Below the pieces are notes generated by a model. That model had not been told where the DNA came from. It was given only the letters and a program-made list of their open reading frames with translations, and searched no databases. 64,000 nt of DNA from Chitinophaga pinensis (lineage in GTDB: Bacteria; Bacteroidota; Bacteroidia; Flavobacteriales_D; Crocinitomicaceae): assembly GCA_945863605.1 (NCBI GenBank), contig CAMAZP010000011.1:22857-86856 (forward strand). Reading direction: 5' to 3'. This document shows, in pieces, positions 34,979 to 43,927 of this stretch (within the stretch, counting starts at the first letter, position 1; every line of letters begins with the position of its first letter). A program made the translations under genes and the position numbers.

Positions 34979-37015
34979 ATGGAAATAATTAATAGAGAAT
35001 TAAGTTGGCTTTCTTTCAATGACCGAGTATTGCAAGAAGCTTTAGATGATCAAGTGCCAGTAGTTGAACGCATGCGATTCTTAGGAATTTACTCCAATAA
35101 CATGGATGAGTTTTATCGTGTTCGTGTGGCAAATATCCGTCGAATGATAGCTTTAAAAAAACAAAAAGTTGATGGTTTCGACGGCACATCTGCTGAACTT
35201 TATCAAGAAATTCGAGACGTAGTAATCGAACAACAACAAAAATTCGAACTTGCATACAGACGTATTTTACGTGTTTTGGTAAAAGAAAGAATTCATCACA
35301 CCGACGAAAAAAGAATCACAATAGCACATAAAAAAGAGTTAAGTGTGTATTTCCATGAACAATTAAAACATGTTATTTTTCCAATTATTTTGGATAAGAA
35401 AAATACGTTTCCAAAATTACGTGATTATGCAATTTATTTAGCTGTTAGAATCGTTGAGAAAAAAAATAAAGTTCGCTACGCATTGATACAGATTCCGACA
35501 GATTTCTCTCGATTTTATCAACTTAAGAAAGGGGATGATATTCGAATTATTCTTATTGATGACATTATTCGTTTGTACTTAAAAGAGATATTTTCAATTT
35601 TTGAGCCAATTGAAATTGATGCATACACTTTCAAGTTTACCAGAGATGCTGAGCTCGATTTAGACGACGATTTAACACTTTCATTTATTGAGAAAATAGA
35701 AAAAAGCTTGAAACAACGCAAAAAAGGAATTCCGGTGCGTTTCGTTTACGATGAAAAAATGCCAGATGATTTATTGGCATATTTGTTACAAGCTCTAAAT
35801 CTAAAATCTGGCATCAATACAATTCCTGGAGGTCGTTACCATAATTTTAAGGACTTTATTTCTTTTCCAGATTTTGGTAGACCAGAATTTGTTTATCCTG
35901 TACAATTACCCTGTAAAGTTCCACAATTCGAAATGGGTAAAGGGATAATTGAAACGATATTGAAGGAAGATGTACTTTTACATTTTCCTTATCAAAGATT
36001 TAGTTATATTGTAGATTTACTAAGAGAAGCTGCAATAGACCCCAAAGTAAGAGAAATAAAAATAAACATATACAGAGTAGCTAGTAAATCAGAGATTATG
36101 AATGCTTTAATGGCAGCTGTTTTCAATGGAAAACAAGTGACCGTTATTTTTGAATTACAAGCGCGCTTCGATGAGGAAAATAATTTGTATTGGAGTGATC
36201 GATTGAAAGAATTTGGTGCAAAAGTAATTTATGGTTTTCCAAATTTAAAAGTACACTCTAAGCTCCTTCAAATCAAACGAATAAAAGATGCAAAAGAGCA
36301 ATATATTACTTATATAGGAACCGGAAATTTTAATGAAAAATCTGCTAGAATTTACAGTGATTTTGCCTATTTAACATCGCGTACAGAAGTCTCAAACGAA
36401 GTAAGTAAAGTATTTAGATTATTAGAAAGTCACATCGAGCCAATAACATTCCGTAAATTATTGGTATCACCTTTTAATGCGAAAAGAAGACTTATCGCCT
36501 TGATTGACAGGGAGATATTAGCAGTTAAAAAAGGTAAAAAATCGGGTATTAAAATCAAACTTAATAATTTGACAGACCAAACAATAATAAATAAATTTTA
36601 TCAAGCGAGTCAAGCTGGTGTTAAAGTAGATATGATTATCAGAGGAATTTGTTGTTTGATTCCGGGTAAAAAAGGATTAAGTGAAAAAATCAAAGTCATT
36701 AGTATAGTTGATCGTTACTTAGAACATGCACGATTTATGAAATTTGAAAATTCTGGTAAACCTGAATACTTTATAACAAGTGCAGATTTCATGGAACGTA
36801 ATCTAGATAAAAGAATTGAAGTAGGTGTCTTAGTTGAATGTTTAACTATTCAAAAAGAATTAGATTTGATTTTCAATTATCAGTGGAGTGGAAGTGTAAA
36901 AGCTAGATTAATTACTGCCGATTTCAAAAATCAGTACAGACGTACAGATATCCCAACTTTTCATGCCCAAGTTGAACTTTACAACTACTACAAACAAAAA
37001 GAAAATGGAGTTTAG
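34979..37015 (+). CDS. ppk1: polyphosphate kinase 1
   Basis: Reversibly polymerises the ATP gamma-phosphate into inorganic polyphosphate. The 678-residue product has the four PPK1 domains: N-terminal REL SWLSFNDRVLQEA and YSNNMDEFYRVRVANIRR, the head domain, and two C-terminal phospholipase-D-like domains. The autophosphorylated His is at residue 426 in PNLKVHSKLLQI and the second catalytic His at 583 in DRYLEHARFMKF, matching the two histidines known from the E. coli enzyme. GTGNFNEKSARIYSDFAYL is also diagnostic. Preceded by the 415-bp structured intergenic region. Confidence 0.97.
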   Translation: MEIINRELSWLSFNDRVLQEALDDQVPVVERMRFLGIYSNNMDEFYRVRVANIRRMIALKKQKVDGFDGTSAELYQEIRDVVIEQQQKFELAYRRILRVLVKERIHHTDEKRITIAHKKELSVYFHEQLKHVIFPIILDKKNTFPKLRDYAIYLAVRIVEKKNKVRYALIQIPTDFSRFYQLKKGDDIRIILIDDIIRLYLKEIFSIFEPIEIDAYTFKFTRDAELDLDDDLTLSFIEKIEKSLKQRKKGIPVRFVYDEKMPDDLLAYLLQALNLKSGINTIPGGRYHNFKDFISFPDFGRPEFVYPVQLPCKVPQFEMGKGIIETILKEDVLLHFPYQRFSYIVDLLREAAIDPKVREIKINIYRVASKSEIMNALMAAVFNGKQVTVIFELQARFDEENNLYWSDRLKEFGAKVIYGFPNLKVHSKLLQIKRIKDAKEQYITYIGTGNFNEKSARIYSDFAYLTSRTEVSNEVSKVFRLLESHIEPITFRKLLVSPFNAKRRLIALIDREILAVKKGKKSGIKIKLNNLTDQTIINKFYQASQAGVKVDMIIRGICCLIPGKKGLSEKIKVISIVDRYLEHARFMKFENSGKPEYFITSADFMERNLDKRIEVGVLVECLTIQKELDLIFNYQWSGSVKARLITADFKNQYRRTDIPTFHAQVELYNYYKQKENGV

Positions 37016-37093
37016 CTGTTTTTTTTGAACAATTTTTATATTCATTTTTTCTTAATTAAGAAACTATATTTTAGAGTGAAACATATATTTCCT

Positions 37094-37101
37094 TAAATTT
37101 G
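37094..37101 (+). promoter_or_regulatory. -7 box of the etf operon
   Basis: TAAATTTG fits TAnnTTTG, 24 bp before the etfB ATG. It overlaps an in-frame TTG at 37099, arguing against that codon as start. Confidence 0.55.
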
Positions 37102-37125
37102 TACTACAAAAAAAAACGAAAGAGA

Positions 37126-37866
37126 ATGAAAATTTTGGTTTGTATTAGTAAGTCACCAGACACAACTTCTAAAGTTGCTTTCATTGACGGAAACACTAAG
37201 TTTGATGAAAATGGAGTCCAATATATTGTTAACCCTTATGATGAGTGGTATGCACTTGTTCGCGCTTTGGAAATCAAAGAAACAAGTGGTGGACAGGTAA
37301 CAATTGTTACCGTTGGTGCAGCAGCAGATGAGGCTGTAATAAGAAAAGCACTTGCAATTGGTGCTGACGAAGCAGTTAGAATTGATGCAGACCCAAAAGA
37401 TGCCTACTATACCGCTATGCAAATTGCTGAATATGCAAAATCTAAAGATTTTGACTTGATATTGACAGGTAAAGAAACAATTAACTATAATGGCTCACAA
37501 GTTGGTGGTATGATTGCTGAAGCATTAGATTTACCATTTGTTTCATTAGCATCAAAATTAGACTTAAATGGTGTAAATCTTCTGTTAGAAAGAGAAATTG
37601 TTGGTGGAGTACAAATTGTTGAGGTTGCAACACCAGCAGTTGTTTCGGCTGCTAAAGGAATGGCAGAACAAAGAATTCCAAATATGCGTGGAATTATGGC
37701 AGCAAGAACAAAACCACTTTCTGTAATTGCACCATTTCCAATTGAAGAATTAACAAGCTTCTTATCCTACACTATGCCGGAAGCTAAATCAACAGTTAAA
37801 TTAATAAATCCTGAAAACATGGATGAATTGGTAGAATTGTTACACAATGAAGCAAAAGTAATTTAA
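37126..37866 (+). CDS. etfB: electron transfer flavoprotein, beta subunit
   Basis: 246 residues from the ATG at 37126 (MKILVCISKSPDTTSKVAF, the usual ETF-beta N-terminus). With EtfA it forms a heterodimer holding FAD and AMP that passes electrons from acyl-CoA dehydrogenases to the respiratory chain. The AMP/nucleotide strand DLILTGKETINYNGSQVGGMIAEAL and the C-terminal signature region VEVATPAVVSAAKGMAEQRIPNMRGIMAARTKP are clear. etfA follows after 19 bp. Confidence 0.96.
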   Translation: MKILVCISKSPDTTSKVAFIDGNTKFDENGVQYIVNPYDEWYALVRALEIKETSGGQVTIVTVGAAADEAVIRKALAIGADEAVRIDADPKDAYYTAMQIAEYAKSKDFDLILTGKETINYNGSQVGGMIAEALDLPFVSLASKLDLNGVNLLLEREIVGGVQIVEVATPAVVSAAKGMAEQRIPNMRGIMAARTKPLSVIAPFPIEELTSFLSYTMPEAKSTVKLINPENMDELVELLHNEAKVI

Positions 37867-37885
37867 TAGTTTTAAAAAGATTTTT

Positions 37886-38827
37886 ATGATTTTAGTTTAT
37901 GTAAACTCAAAAAACGGTCTTTCAAAATCAGCTTTGGAAACTGTAACTTATGGAAAAAAATTGGGCGCTATTGTTACAGTTGTCACTAATGGTAATGCTA
38001 GCATAGATTTACTTTCATCACTTGGAGAATATGGTGCATCAAAAGTGATCGTTGACAGAGAAGTTGATGGAGAAGATGCACAGCAATTGACACGTTTGAT
38101 TGCTTCAGTTGCACAATCCGTTGGAGCAAATACTGTTGTTTTTTCTCATGATTTAATTGGAAAAGCTGTAGCACCAAGATTATCAGTAAGATTAAAAGCA
38201 GGTTTAGTTGCGGGAGCTATTTCTATACCTGATACAGACGGAACTATAAAGGTTAATGTTTTCTCAGGAAAAGCTATGGGTTCAGTAAAAGTTAACTCTG
38301 CCATCAGAATCATTTCATTATTGCCAAATAGTATTCAGCCTGAAGTTTCTAAAGAAGTGTGTAACGTTGAAGAAACCTCTGGAGAAGGATTAACTGCAGC
38401 AATAAAAGTAATTTCAACTAAAAAACCAGAGGGAGAGATTCCATTACCAGAAGCAGAATTAGTTGTTTCAGCAGGAAGAGGATTGAAAGGTCCTGAAAAT
38501 TGGGGAATGATTGAAGATTTAGCAAAATTATTAGGAGCTGCGACTGCTTGTTCTCGTCCAGTTGCAGATATAGGTTGGAGACCTCACCATGAACATGTTG
38601 GTCAAACAGGGGTTGCCATTCGTCCAAATTTATATATTGCAGTTGGGATTTCAGGAGCAATTCAGCATTTAGCTGGAGTAAATGGCTCTAAAGTAATTGT
38701 TGTAGTTAATACAGACGCAGAAGCACCTTTCTTTAAAGCAGCAGATTATGGAATTGTTGGTGATGCATTTGAAGTAGTGCCTAGGTTAAATGAGGCAATA
38801 AGAAAATTCAAAGCAGCTCAACACTAA
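37886..38827 (+). CDS. etfA: electron transfer flavoprotein, alpha subunit
   Basis: 313 residues. The N-terminal half forms the nucleotide-like fold (VVFSHDLIGKAVAPRLSVRLKAG). The C-terminal FAD domain carries VSAGRGLKGPENWGMIEDLAKLLGAATACSRPVADIGWRPHHEHVGQTGVAIRPNLYIAVGISGAIQHLAGV, the ETF-alpha signature, with SGAIQHLAG contacting FAD. Partner of EtfB encoded just upstream. Confidence 0.97.
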   Translation: MILVYVNSKNGLSKSALETVTYGKKLGAIVTVVTNGNASIDLLSSLGEYGASKVIVDREVDGEDAQQLTRLIASVAQSVGANTVVFSHDLIGKAVAPRLSVRLKAGLVAGAISIPDTDGTIKVNVFSGKAMGSVKVNSAIRIISLLPNSIQPEVSKEVCNVEETSGEGLTAAIKVISTKKPEGEIPLPEAELVVSAGRGLKGPENWGMIEDLAKLLGAATACSRPVADIGWRPHHEHVGQTGVAIRPNLYIAVGISGAIQHLAGVNGSKVIVVVNTDAEAPFFKAADYGIVGDAFEVVPRLNEAIRKFKAAQH

Positions 38828-38844
38828 GGGTTCAAAAGAATTAC

Positions 38845-39411
38845 ATGCAAAAAGTTAAATTAGAAATTACAGGTATTGCTTATAGTCAGACTCAGTCTGG
38901 CTCATATGTTTTAACATTAGTTGAATCTGCAGGCAAAAGAAAATTACCAATTGTAATTGGTGGATTTGAAGCACAGGCCATAGCTGTAGAATTAGAAAAA
39001 ATGATTCCAAACCGACCATTGACTCATGATTTAATCAAAACATTTTGTAAGTCTTATGGTGTAAATGTTTGTGAAATTCTCATTTATAAATTCCACGAAG
39101 GGGTTTTTTATTCTAAAATCATTTGTGAAAAAGAAAATACAATAACAGAAATAGATTCTCGTACTTCTGATGCTATTGCTGTTGGCGTGCGATTTAATGC
39201 TCCAATATTCACCTTGTCAACAATTTTAGATGAAGTTGGTGGATCTGAAGATATAAATTTTGATAATGACGATGATGAGTATAATGAAGAAATTAGTGAA
39301 GTAGATGATATTTCTTTAGACGAATTAAATTCACAATTATCAGAAGCGATAGAAAATGAAGATTACGAATTAGCCTCAAGACTACGCGATGAAATTAACA
39401 AAAGAGGCTAA
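38845..39411 (+). CDS. bifunctional nuclease family protein (DUF151 plus UVR motif)
   Basis: 188 residues. The DUF151 domain (about 1-130) shows LPIVIGGFEAQAIAVELEKM and RTSDAIAVGVRFNAPIF. An acidic linker (DNDDDEYNEEISEVDD) leads to a UvrB/UvrC-type helical hairpin at about 158-188 (LNSQLSEAIENEDYELASRLRDEINKRG). Plant and bacterial members have been reported to cleave RNA and DNA; the physiological role is unsettled. It is in the etf operon, 17 bp after etfA, and overlaps the transporter gene by 23 bp. Confidence 0.88.
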   Translation: MQKVKLEITGIAYSQTQSGSYVLTLVESAGKRKLPIVIGGFEAQAIAVELEKMIPNRPLTHDLIKTFCKSYGVNVCEILIYKFHEGVFYSKIICEKENTITEIDSRTSDAIAVGVRFNAPIFTLSTILDEVGGSEDINFDNDDDEYNEEISEVDDISLDELNSQLSEAIENEDYELASRLRDEINKRG

Positions 39412-40672
39412 CTCAAAAATAAAATCTCGATTAATTATAATGAGTTTTTTCCAATTTTTTGTTTGGGGAGCTTGGTTAATCACGATAGCTAATTATTGGT
39501 TTGAAACTAAACAATGGGATGCTGTAAAATTCGGTGCAATTTTTAGTACACTTGGTTTATCCTCTTTATTTATGCCAACGTTAATGGGCATTATCGCAGA
39601 TCGATGGATTAACGCAGAAAAACTATATGGTATTTTACACTTACTTGGTGGATTAGTTTTGTTTTACTTACCTGAAGTTGAAAATCCTGATTCCTTTTTT
39701 TGGTGGATTTTACTTGCAATGATTTTTTATATGCCGACAATTGCTCTTTCAAATTCAGTAGGATATAGTGTTTTAAAAAGTAATGGTTTTAATGTCATTA
39801 AACACTTTCCTCCAATACGAGTATGGGGTACAATCGGTTTTATTATTGCAATGTGGGTAACTAATCTCTCGGGAAATAAAGCCTTAGCTGGACAATTTTA
39901 TATTGCAGGTGGCGCAGCTATTTTTTTAGCTGTTTTTGCTTTCTTATTCATACCTAAATGTATTCCTAATAAAGATGTGAAGTCGAATAATAATCTAATT
40001 GATTTATTTGGTTTAAATGCATTTAAGCTTTTTACAAGCTCAAAAATGGCTATGTTTTTTATTTTTTCTATGTTTTTAGGTGCCGCTTTGCAATTAACAA
40101 ATATGTATGGTGATTTATATATTTCAGAATTTAAAAATGTACCTGAATACGCAAATTTATGGGTTGTTGAGCATTCAACTATTATAATGTCAATATCACA
40201 AATATCGGAAACAGTATTTATTTTAGCAATACCATTTTTTTTAAGAAAGTTCGGGATAAAAAAAGTTATGTTAATTAGTATGTTTGCTTGGGTTTTGCGT
40301 TTTGGCTTATTAGCATACGGCAATCCTGCTGATGGATTATGGATGATAATTCTTTCATGTATTGTATATGGAATGGCATTTGACTTTTTCAATGTTTCAG
40401 GCTCCATTTTTGTGGAAACAACTACTGATTCTTCTATTAGATCAAGTGCTCAAGGCCTTTTTATGATGATGACAAATGGTTTTGGTGCAATTCTAGGTAG
40501 TTATTCTAGTGGATTTTTAATTAAAAATTATTTTACATTTGAAAATGGGTTAAATGATTGGTACCACATTTGGATTTCTTTTTCAATCTATGCATTGATT
40601 ATTACTGTCTTATTTGCGATTTTCTTTAAGCATAAACATGTTGAAATTGATACAAATCTTATTCAACATTAA
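39389..40672 (+). CDS. nucleoside transporter, NupG-like MFS family
   Basis: 427 residues, twelve predicted membrane segments. The start region KSRLIIMSFFQFFVWGAWLITIANYW closely matches the NupG/XapB nucleoside:proton symporter family, and a PPIRVWGTIGFIIAMW segment is also typical. I kept the ATG at 39389, which overlaps the upstream gene by 23 bp, because the family has the basic stretch before TM1; the ATG at 39440 would begin inside TM1. Last gene of the etf operon, coupling nuclease and nucleoside uptake genes. Confidence 0.88.
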   Translation: MKLTKEANSKIKSRLIIMSFFQFFVWGAWLITIANYWFETKQWDAVKFGAIFSTLGLSSLFMPTLMGIIADRWINAEKLYGILHLLGGLVLFYLPEVENPDSFFWWILLAMIFYMPTIALSNSVGYSVLKSNGFNVIKHFPPIRVWGTIGFIIAMWVTNLSGNKALAGQFYIAGGAAIFLAVFAFLFIPKCIPNKDVKSNNNLIDLFGLNAFKLFTSSKMAMFFIFSMFLGAALQLTNMYGDLYISEFKNVPEYANLWVVEHSTIIMSISQISETVFILAIPFFLRKFGIKKVMLISMFAWVLRFGLLAYGNPADGLWMIILSCIVYGMAFDFFNVSGSIFVETTTDSSIRSSAQGLFMMMTNGFGAILGSYSSGFLIKNYFTFENGLNDWYHIWISFSIYALIITVLFAIFFKHKHVEIDTNLIQH

Positions 40673-40926
40673 ATCACAAGCAATTATCGACATTCGTGTA
40701 TTTAATTATTATAAAACAGTAATTTGGAGCAAATTTACTGCTCTTCTACTTTGGTAGAAATGAATAGCTTTTAATTCAGTTTTTAAATTGTTTGCAGTCA
40801 ATAGTTGATATTATATCTTGGATATAGTATACTTCACTAATTTGGATTCTTTAATGAATAAATTGAAAATAGATTAAAAAATTAAAAATTCGATTTTACA
40901 ACATAAATTGTGTAAATCAATTTTCA

Positions 40927-41286
40927 TTAATAAAGCTGCATTTTAAGAGAAGTTCTATAATCTTTAATTTCTTCACGGTTGATTTTGTGTTCAGCATTTT
41001 TAAGAAGGTTCAGTAAATACAGAAGATTTTCTTTGTCATCAATTTCTATAGGATATTCATTACCCTCCTCGTCTTCTTCGTATTGAGCTTCTACATCAAA
41101 AGCATTATTTTCCTCCAAAAATTCATATGTTAAGCGCAAAACCTTAACAACTAATGCATCTTGTTCTAATAATGCGGATTCGCGTAAATCTTTTAAATCT
41201 TGAACTAAACTCGGTGCCTCTACACCATGTTGTTCAACCTTAGAAATAATAGCATCCAATTTTTGATTCGCAAGACCAGTTCTCAT
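40927..41286 (-). CDS. conserved-looking small cytosolic protein, unknown function
   Basis: 119 residues from the ATG at 41286 (MRTGLANQKLDAIISKV). A longer in-frame start at 41361 exists, but the promoter at 41307-41339 lies inside it, so the shorter form is correct. The product is mostly helical, with leucine-rich amphipathic stretches and an acidic middle (EAQYEEDEEGNEYPIEIDDKEN). No signal peptide, membrane segment or motif that I recognise. Divergent from the LysE gene, each with its own promoter. Confidence 0.75.
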   Translation of the reverse strand: MRTGLANQKLDAIISKVEQHGVEAPSLVQDLKDLRESALLEQDALVVKVLRLTYEFLEENNAFDVEAQYEEDEEGNEYPIEIDDKENLLYLLNLLKNAEHKINREEIKDYRTSLKMQLY

Positions 41287-41306
41287 AAAAATATTAATTA
41301 TGGAAA

Positions 41307-41339
41307 CAAAGTTAATGAGATTACTTGAATTATTCACAA
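41307..41339 (-). promoter_or_regulatory. promoter of the 119-residue gene
   Basis: On the minus strand TTG (41339-41337) and TAACTTTG (41314-41307) are 22 bp apart, a good match to the Bacteroidota consensus. It fixes the start codon at 41286. Confidence 0.7.
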
Positions 41340-41365
41340 TTGATTGGGGAACAATCAACAATTTG

Positions 41366-41399
41366 TTTGTTAAATACCCTAGTTTTAAATGTAAATTTG
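41366..41399 (+). promoter_or_regulatory. promoter of the LysE-family gene
   Basis: TTTG (41366-41369) and TAAATTTG (41392-41399) are 22 bp apart. The -7 box ends 4 nt before the ATG at 41404. Confidence 0.75.
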
Positions 41400-41403
41400 T
41401 TTT

Positions 41404-42075
41404 ATGCAGTTTTTACTTCAAGCATTTGGTATTGGTTTTTTGTTAAGTGTAATGATTGGCCCCGTTTTTTTTATATTACTTGAAACAAGTATTACAAAGG
41501 GTATCAAATCAGCTCTTGCTATAGATTTTGGTGTGTTAATAAGTGATATTTTATATGTTATTTTTGCATCTATTTTTGTAGATCAAATTAAAAGTTTAGG
41601 AACTGGCGACAACAAAATTATTTTTGGTTTTATTGGTGGAACTATTTTTATAGGTTATGGTGTTTATAACTTATTCAAAAAACAATCTAATTTAAAAAAC
41701 TTAGAAAATCCTGAAGTTCTGGAATTAACAGCTTCCATTGCTGCAACTAATTCTCAAACGAAAGATTATTTTTTATTGGGTTTAAAAGGATTTTTACTCA
41801 ATCTAGCAAATCCACTCGTAATATTCTATTGGATGAGTGTGCTTTCATTAGCTGCTCAACTTACTCCAACTCACTCTAATTTTCCTTGGGAGTTTATTTT
41901 TGTTGGAATTGTAATAATTACTTTTTTTAGTATTGATTTATTAAAAATAATAGCGGCAAAGAAATTACGTCCACTTGTCACACCAAATCTTCTTAATGCA
42001 CTAAATAGATTGATAGGTGTTATTTTTAGTTTGTTTGGAGTCTTCCTTATTCTTCAAAATTTTATTAAAATGTAA
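41404..42075 (+). CDS. LysE-family amino-acid exporter
   Basis: 223 residues, about six membrane segments. The N-terminus LQAFGIGFLLSVMIGPVFFILLETSITKGIKSALAIDFGVLISDILYVIFAS is the conserved LysE/RhtB core (G-P at the end of TM1, then the G/DFGVL...D segment). A second conserved block is LGLKGFLLNLANPLVIFYWMSVLS. By family it exports amino acids or related small molecules; the substrate is unknown. Confidence 0.9.
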   Translation: MQFLLQAFGIGFLLSVMIGPVFFILLETSITKGIKSALAIDFGVLISDILYVIFASIFVDQIKSLGTGDNKIIFGFIGGTIFIGYGVYNLFKKQSNLKNLENPEVLELTASIAATNSQTKDYFLLGLKGFLLNLANPLVIFYWMSVLSLAAQLTPTHSNFPWEFIFVGIVIITFFSIDLLKIIAAKKLRPLVTPNLLNALNRLIGVIFSLFGVFLILQNFIKM

Positions 42076-42115
42076 CCCTTACAATTGAATCTTGTTATTA
42101 ATTCTTATTTAATCT

Positions 42116-43840
42116 ATGTATTTTAAACCACTCATTTCGATTTTATTCATATGTCTTTGCTTTAGTAACGTATTTGGGCAATATCAAAAAATATTAAAAG
42201 AAAATCTATCACCGAAAGCAAGAATTTATTGGGATAATCAGAAAAAACATTTACAAGCCATTGGTTCTTATTATGTCAATGAAGAAAAAGTTGTTTTGAA
42301 TAAAACAGAAAAACATGGACTTTGGCAATTTTATTCTTACGACGGAATCCTGGAAGAAGATCGGATGTATTACCGCAATCGCATTCACGGAAAACAAATT
42401 GTCTATTTCCCATCAAAAAAAATTAAAACGGTCAGTTTTTTCACCTACAACGTTCCCGATTCTACTTTTAAAGAATACAATGAAGATGGTAAGTTAATCG
42501 TTTCTGGAAATTACATTTTAGGTAGTCCTGATGGAAAATGGGAATATTTTTACACTGATGGACGTGCATGGAAAACAGAAGAAGTTATCAATGACACAGT
42601 TTATCTTCGTACATTTTGGGAGGAAGATTCTTTACATACCCAAACCATTAATGGCGGAAATGGCTTTATAAAATCATTTTACACCAATGGAGTTGTTAGG
42701 GAACTTTATACGTTCAAAGATGGTTTAAAGACCGGAATTTTTGAGGAACGAACGGCGAACGGTGTACTTTCAATCGCTGGAGAATTTGTTAATGGAAAGA
42801 AAAATGGTACTTGGGAATATTATTTTCTTGATGGAACTCTAGAAAAAAAGGAAAATTTCATAAACGATTCGTTACATGGAAGTTATGTGGTTTACTATTC
42901 GGAAGGAAAAATCGATACGGAAGGAACTTATAGTTTAGGCAAAAAAACTGGTAAATGGACTTGGAATACCGAAAACGGAAATGTTGAAATGACTGGTTCT
43001 TTTACAGAAGATAAACAAGACGGGAAATGGGAATATTATTATCCTGATGGAGGCCTTTCTTACACAGCTTATTATGACAAAGGGAAAAAGACTGGAACAT
43101 GGCGTTATTTGTATGAAAATGGCAAAGAATTTAAAAAAGGAGATTTTGTAAATGACCAAAAAGAAGGATTGTGGCAAACGTGGTATGAAACAGGAACGCT
43201 TTTAATGTCAGGAAGTTACCACGAAGGAAAAGAAACAGGTGAATGGCAAAACTTTTGGGAAAATGGAAAATTAAAGAATAAATCGACCTTCAAAAAAGGA
43301 ATGTTAAATGGAGAATGGTTTTCATATACACCTGATGGAACTTTGGTTTTGGAAGGTCACTACAAAAAGAATTTGCAGGTTAAAGAATGGCGCGACTACT
43401 ATAATAATGGTCGTTTGAAGGAAATAAATCACTACAAAATTCGTACGCGTAAAAATTATTCAAACGGAGTTGCAGTGATGGGAATGAAAGAAACTGTGAG
43501 TGAACCTCATGGTAAATATGAAGCCTACTCTCAAATTGACTTTCAAATCAAAGCTAAAGGACTATATAAAAATGGAGTGAAACAGGGAACATGGTACGAT
43601 TATTATCCTGGTGGAGTTGTTCCAACAATCATTTCGGAATACAAAAACGGAAAATTGCACGGCACTTTCAAACAACTTGGTCGCAGAGGAGAAGTGATGC
43701 ATGAAATCAGTTACAAAGATGGACTGAAAGATGGATTGTTCACGATTTATACTCCCAATGGTCAAATAGCCGTTCAGAAAATGTTTAGCAAAGGTCGCGA
43801 AATGCGCAAAAAAGAGGGGGGAAGTATGTTTACGCCTTGA
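42116..43840 (+). CDS. secreted MORN-variant repeat protein
   Basis: 574 residues; signal peptide about 1-22 (LISILFICLCFSNVFG, then QY). Nearly the whole protein is a ladder of about 23-residue units of the form GxYxxGKKxGxWxYYxxNGxLxxE, for example NGTWEYYFLDGTLEKKENF, DGKWEYYYPDGGLSYTAYY and TGEWQNFWENGKLKNKSTF. This is the variant MORN repeat seen in YwqK-type proteins, sometimes annotated as antitoxins on weak grounds. There is no toxin gene beside it, so I would not call this a toxin-antitoxin system. Likely an extracytoplasmic beta-hairpin ladder protein with an unknown ligand. Confidence 0.85.
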   Translation: MYFKPLISILFICLCFSNVFGQYQKILKENLSPKARIYWDNQKKHLQAIGSYYVNEEKVVLNKTEKHGLWQFYSYDGILEEDRMYYRNRIHGKQIVYFPSKKIKTVSFFTYNVPDSTFKEYNEDGKLIVSGNYILGSPDGKWEYFYTDGRAWKTEEVINDTVYLRTFWEEDSLHTQTINGGNGFIKSFYTNGVVRELYTFKDGLKTGIFEERTANGVLSIAGEFVNGKKNGTWEYYFLDGTLEKKENFINDSLHGSYVVYYSEGKIDTEGTYSLGKKTGKWTWNTENGNVEMTGSFTEDKQDGKWEYYYPDGGLSYTAYYDKGKKTGTWRYLYENGKEFKKGDFVNDQKEGLWQTWYETGTLLMSGSYHEGKETGEWQNFWENGKLKNKSTFKKGMLNGEWFSYTPDGTLVLEGHYKKNLQVKEWRDYYNNGRLKEINHYKIRTRKNYSNGVAVMGMKETVSEPHGKYEAYSQIDFQIKAKGLYKNGVKQGTWYDYYPGGVVPTIISEYKNGKLHGTFKQLGRRGEVMHEISYKDGLKDGLFTIYTPNGQIAVQKMFSKGREMRKKEGGSMFTP

Positions 43841-43861
43841 TGAGATTGGGTTTTTAATTTA

Positions 43862-43925
43862 TTAATGTGCTAATGAGCGAAATCGCGGAATTGCGAATCT
43901 GCGGATTTGCGAAATCGCACATTAA
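43862..43925. repeat. inverted repeat around five 8-bp tandem units
   Basis: TTAATGTGC (43862-43870) and GCACATTAA (43917-43925) are complementary. Between them are five 8-bp units: gcgaaatc (43877), gcggaatt (43885), gcgaatct (43893), gcggattt (43901) and gcgaaatc (43909). The element ends 2 bp before the Uma2 stop codon (43928). It shares AATGTGCTAAT (43864-43874) with the repeat on the other side of the gene. Confidence 0.85.
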
Positions 43926-43927
43926 AA

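Noticed and set aside
39898..40407. Minus-strand 169-codon open frame
   Set aside because: It is antisense to the nucleoside transporter, with a composition mirroring membrane codons and no start context or promoter.
42116..43840. Toxin-antitoxin system based on the MORN/YwqK-type repeats
   Set aside because: No toxin gene lies beside it and the product is secreted; the repeat type alone does not support the call.
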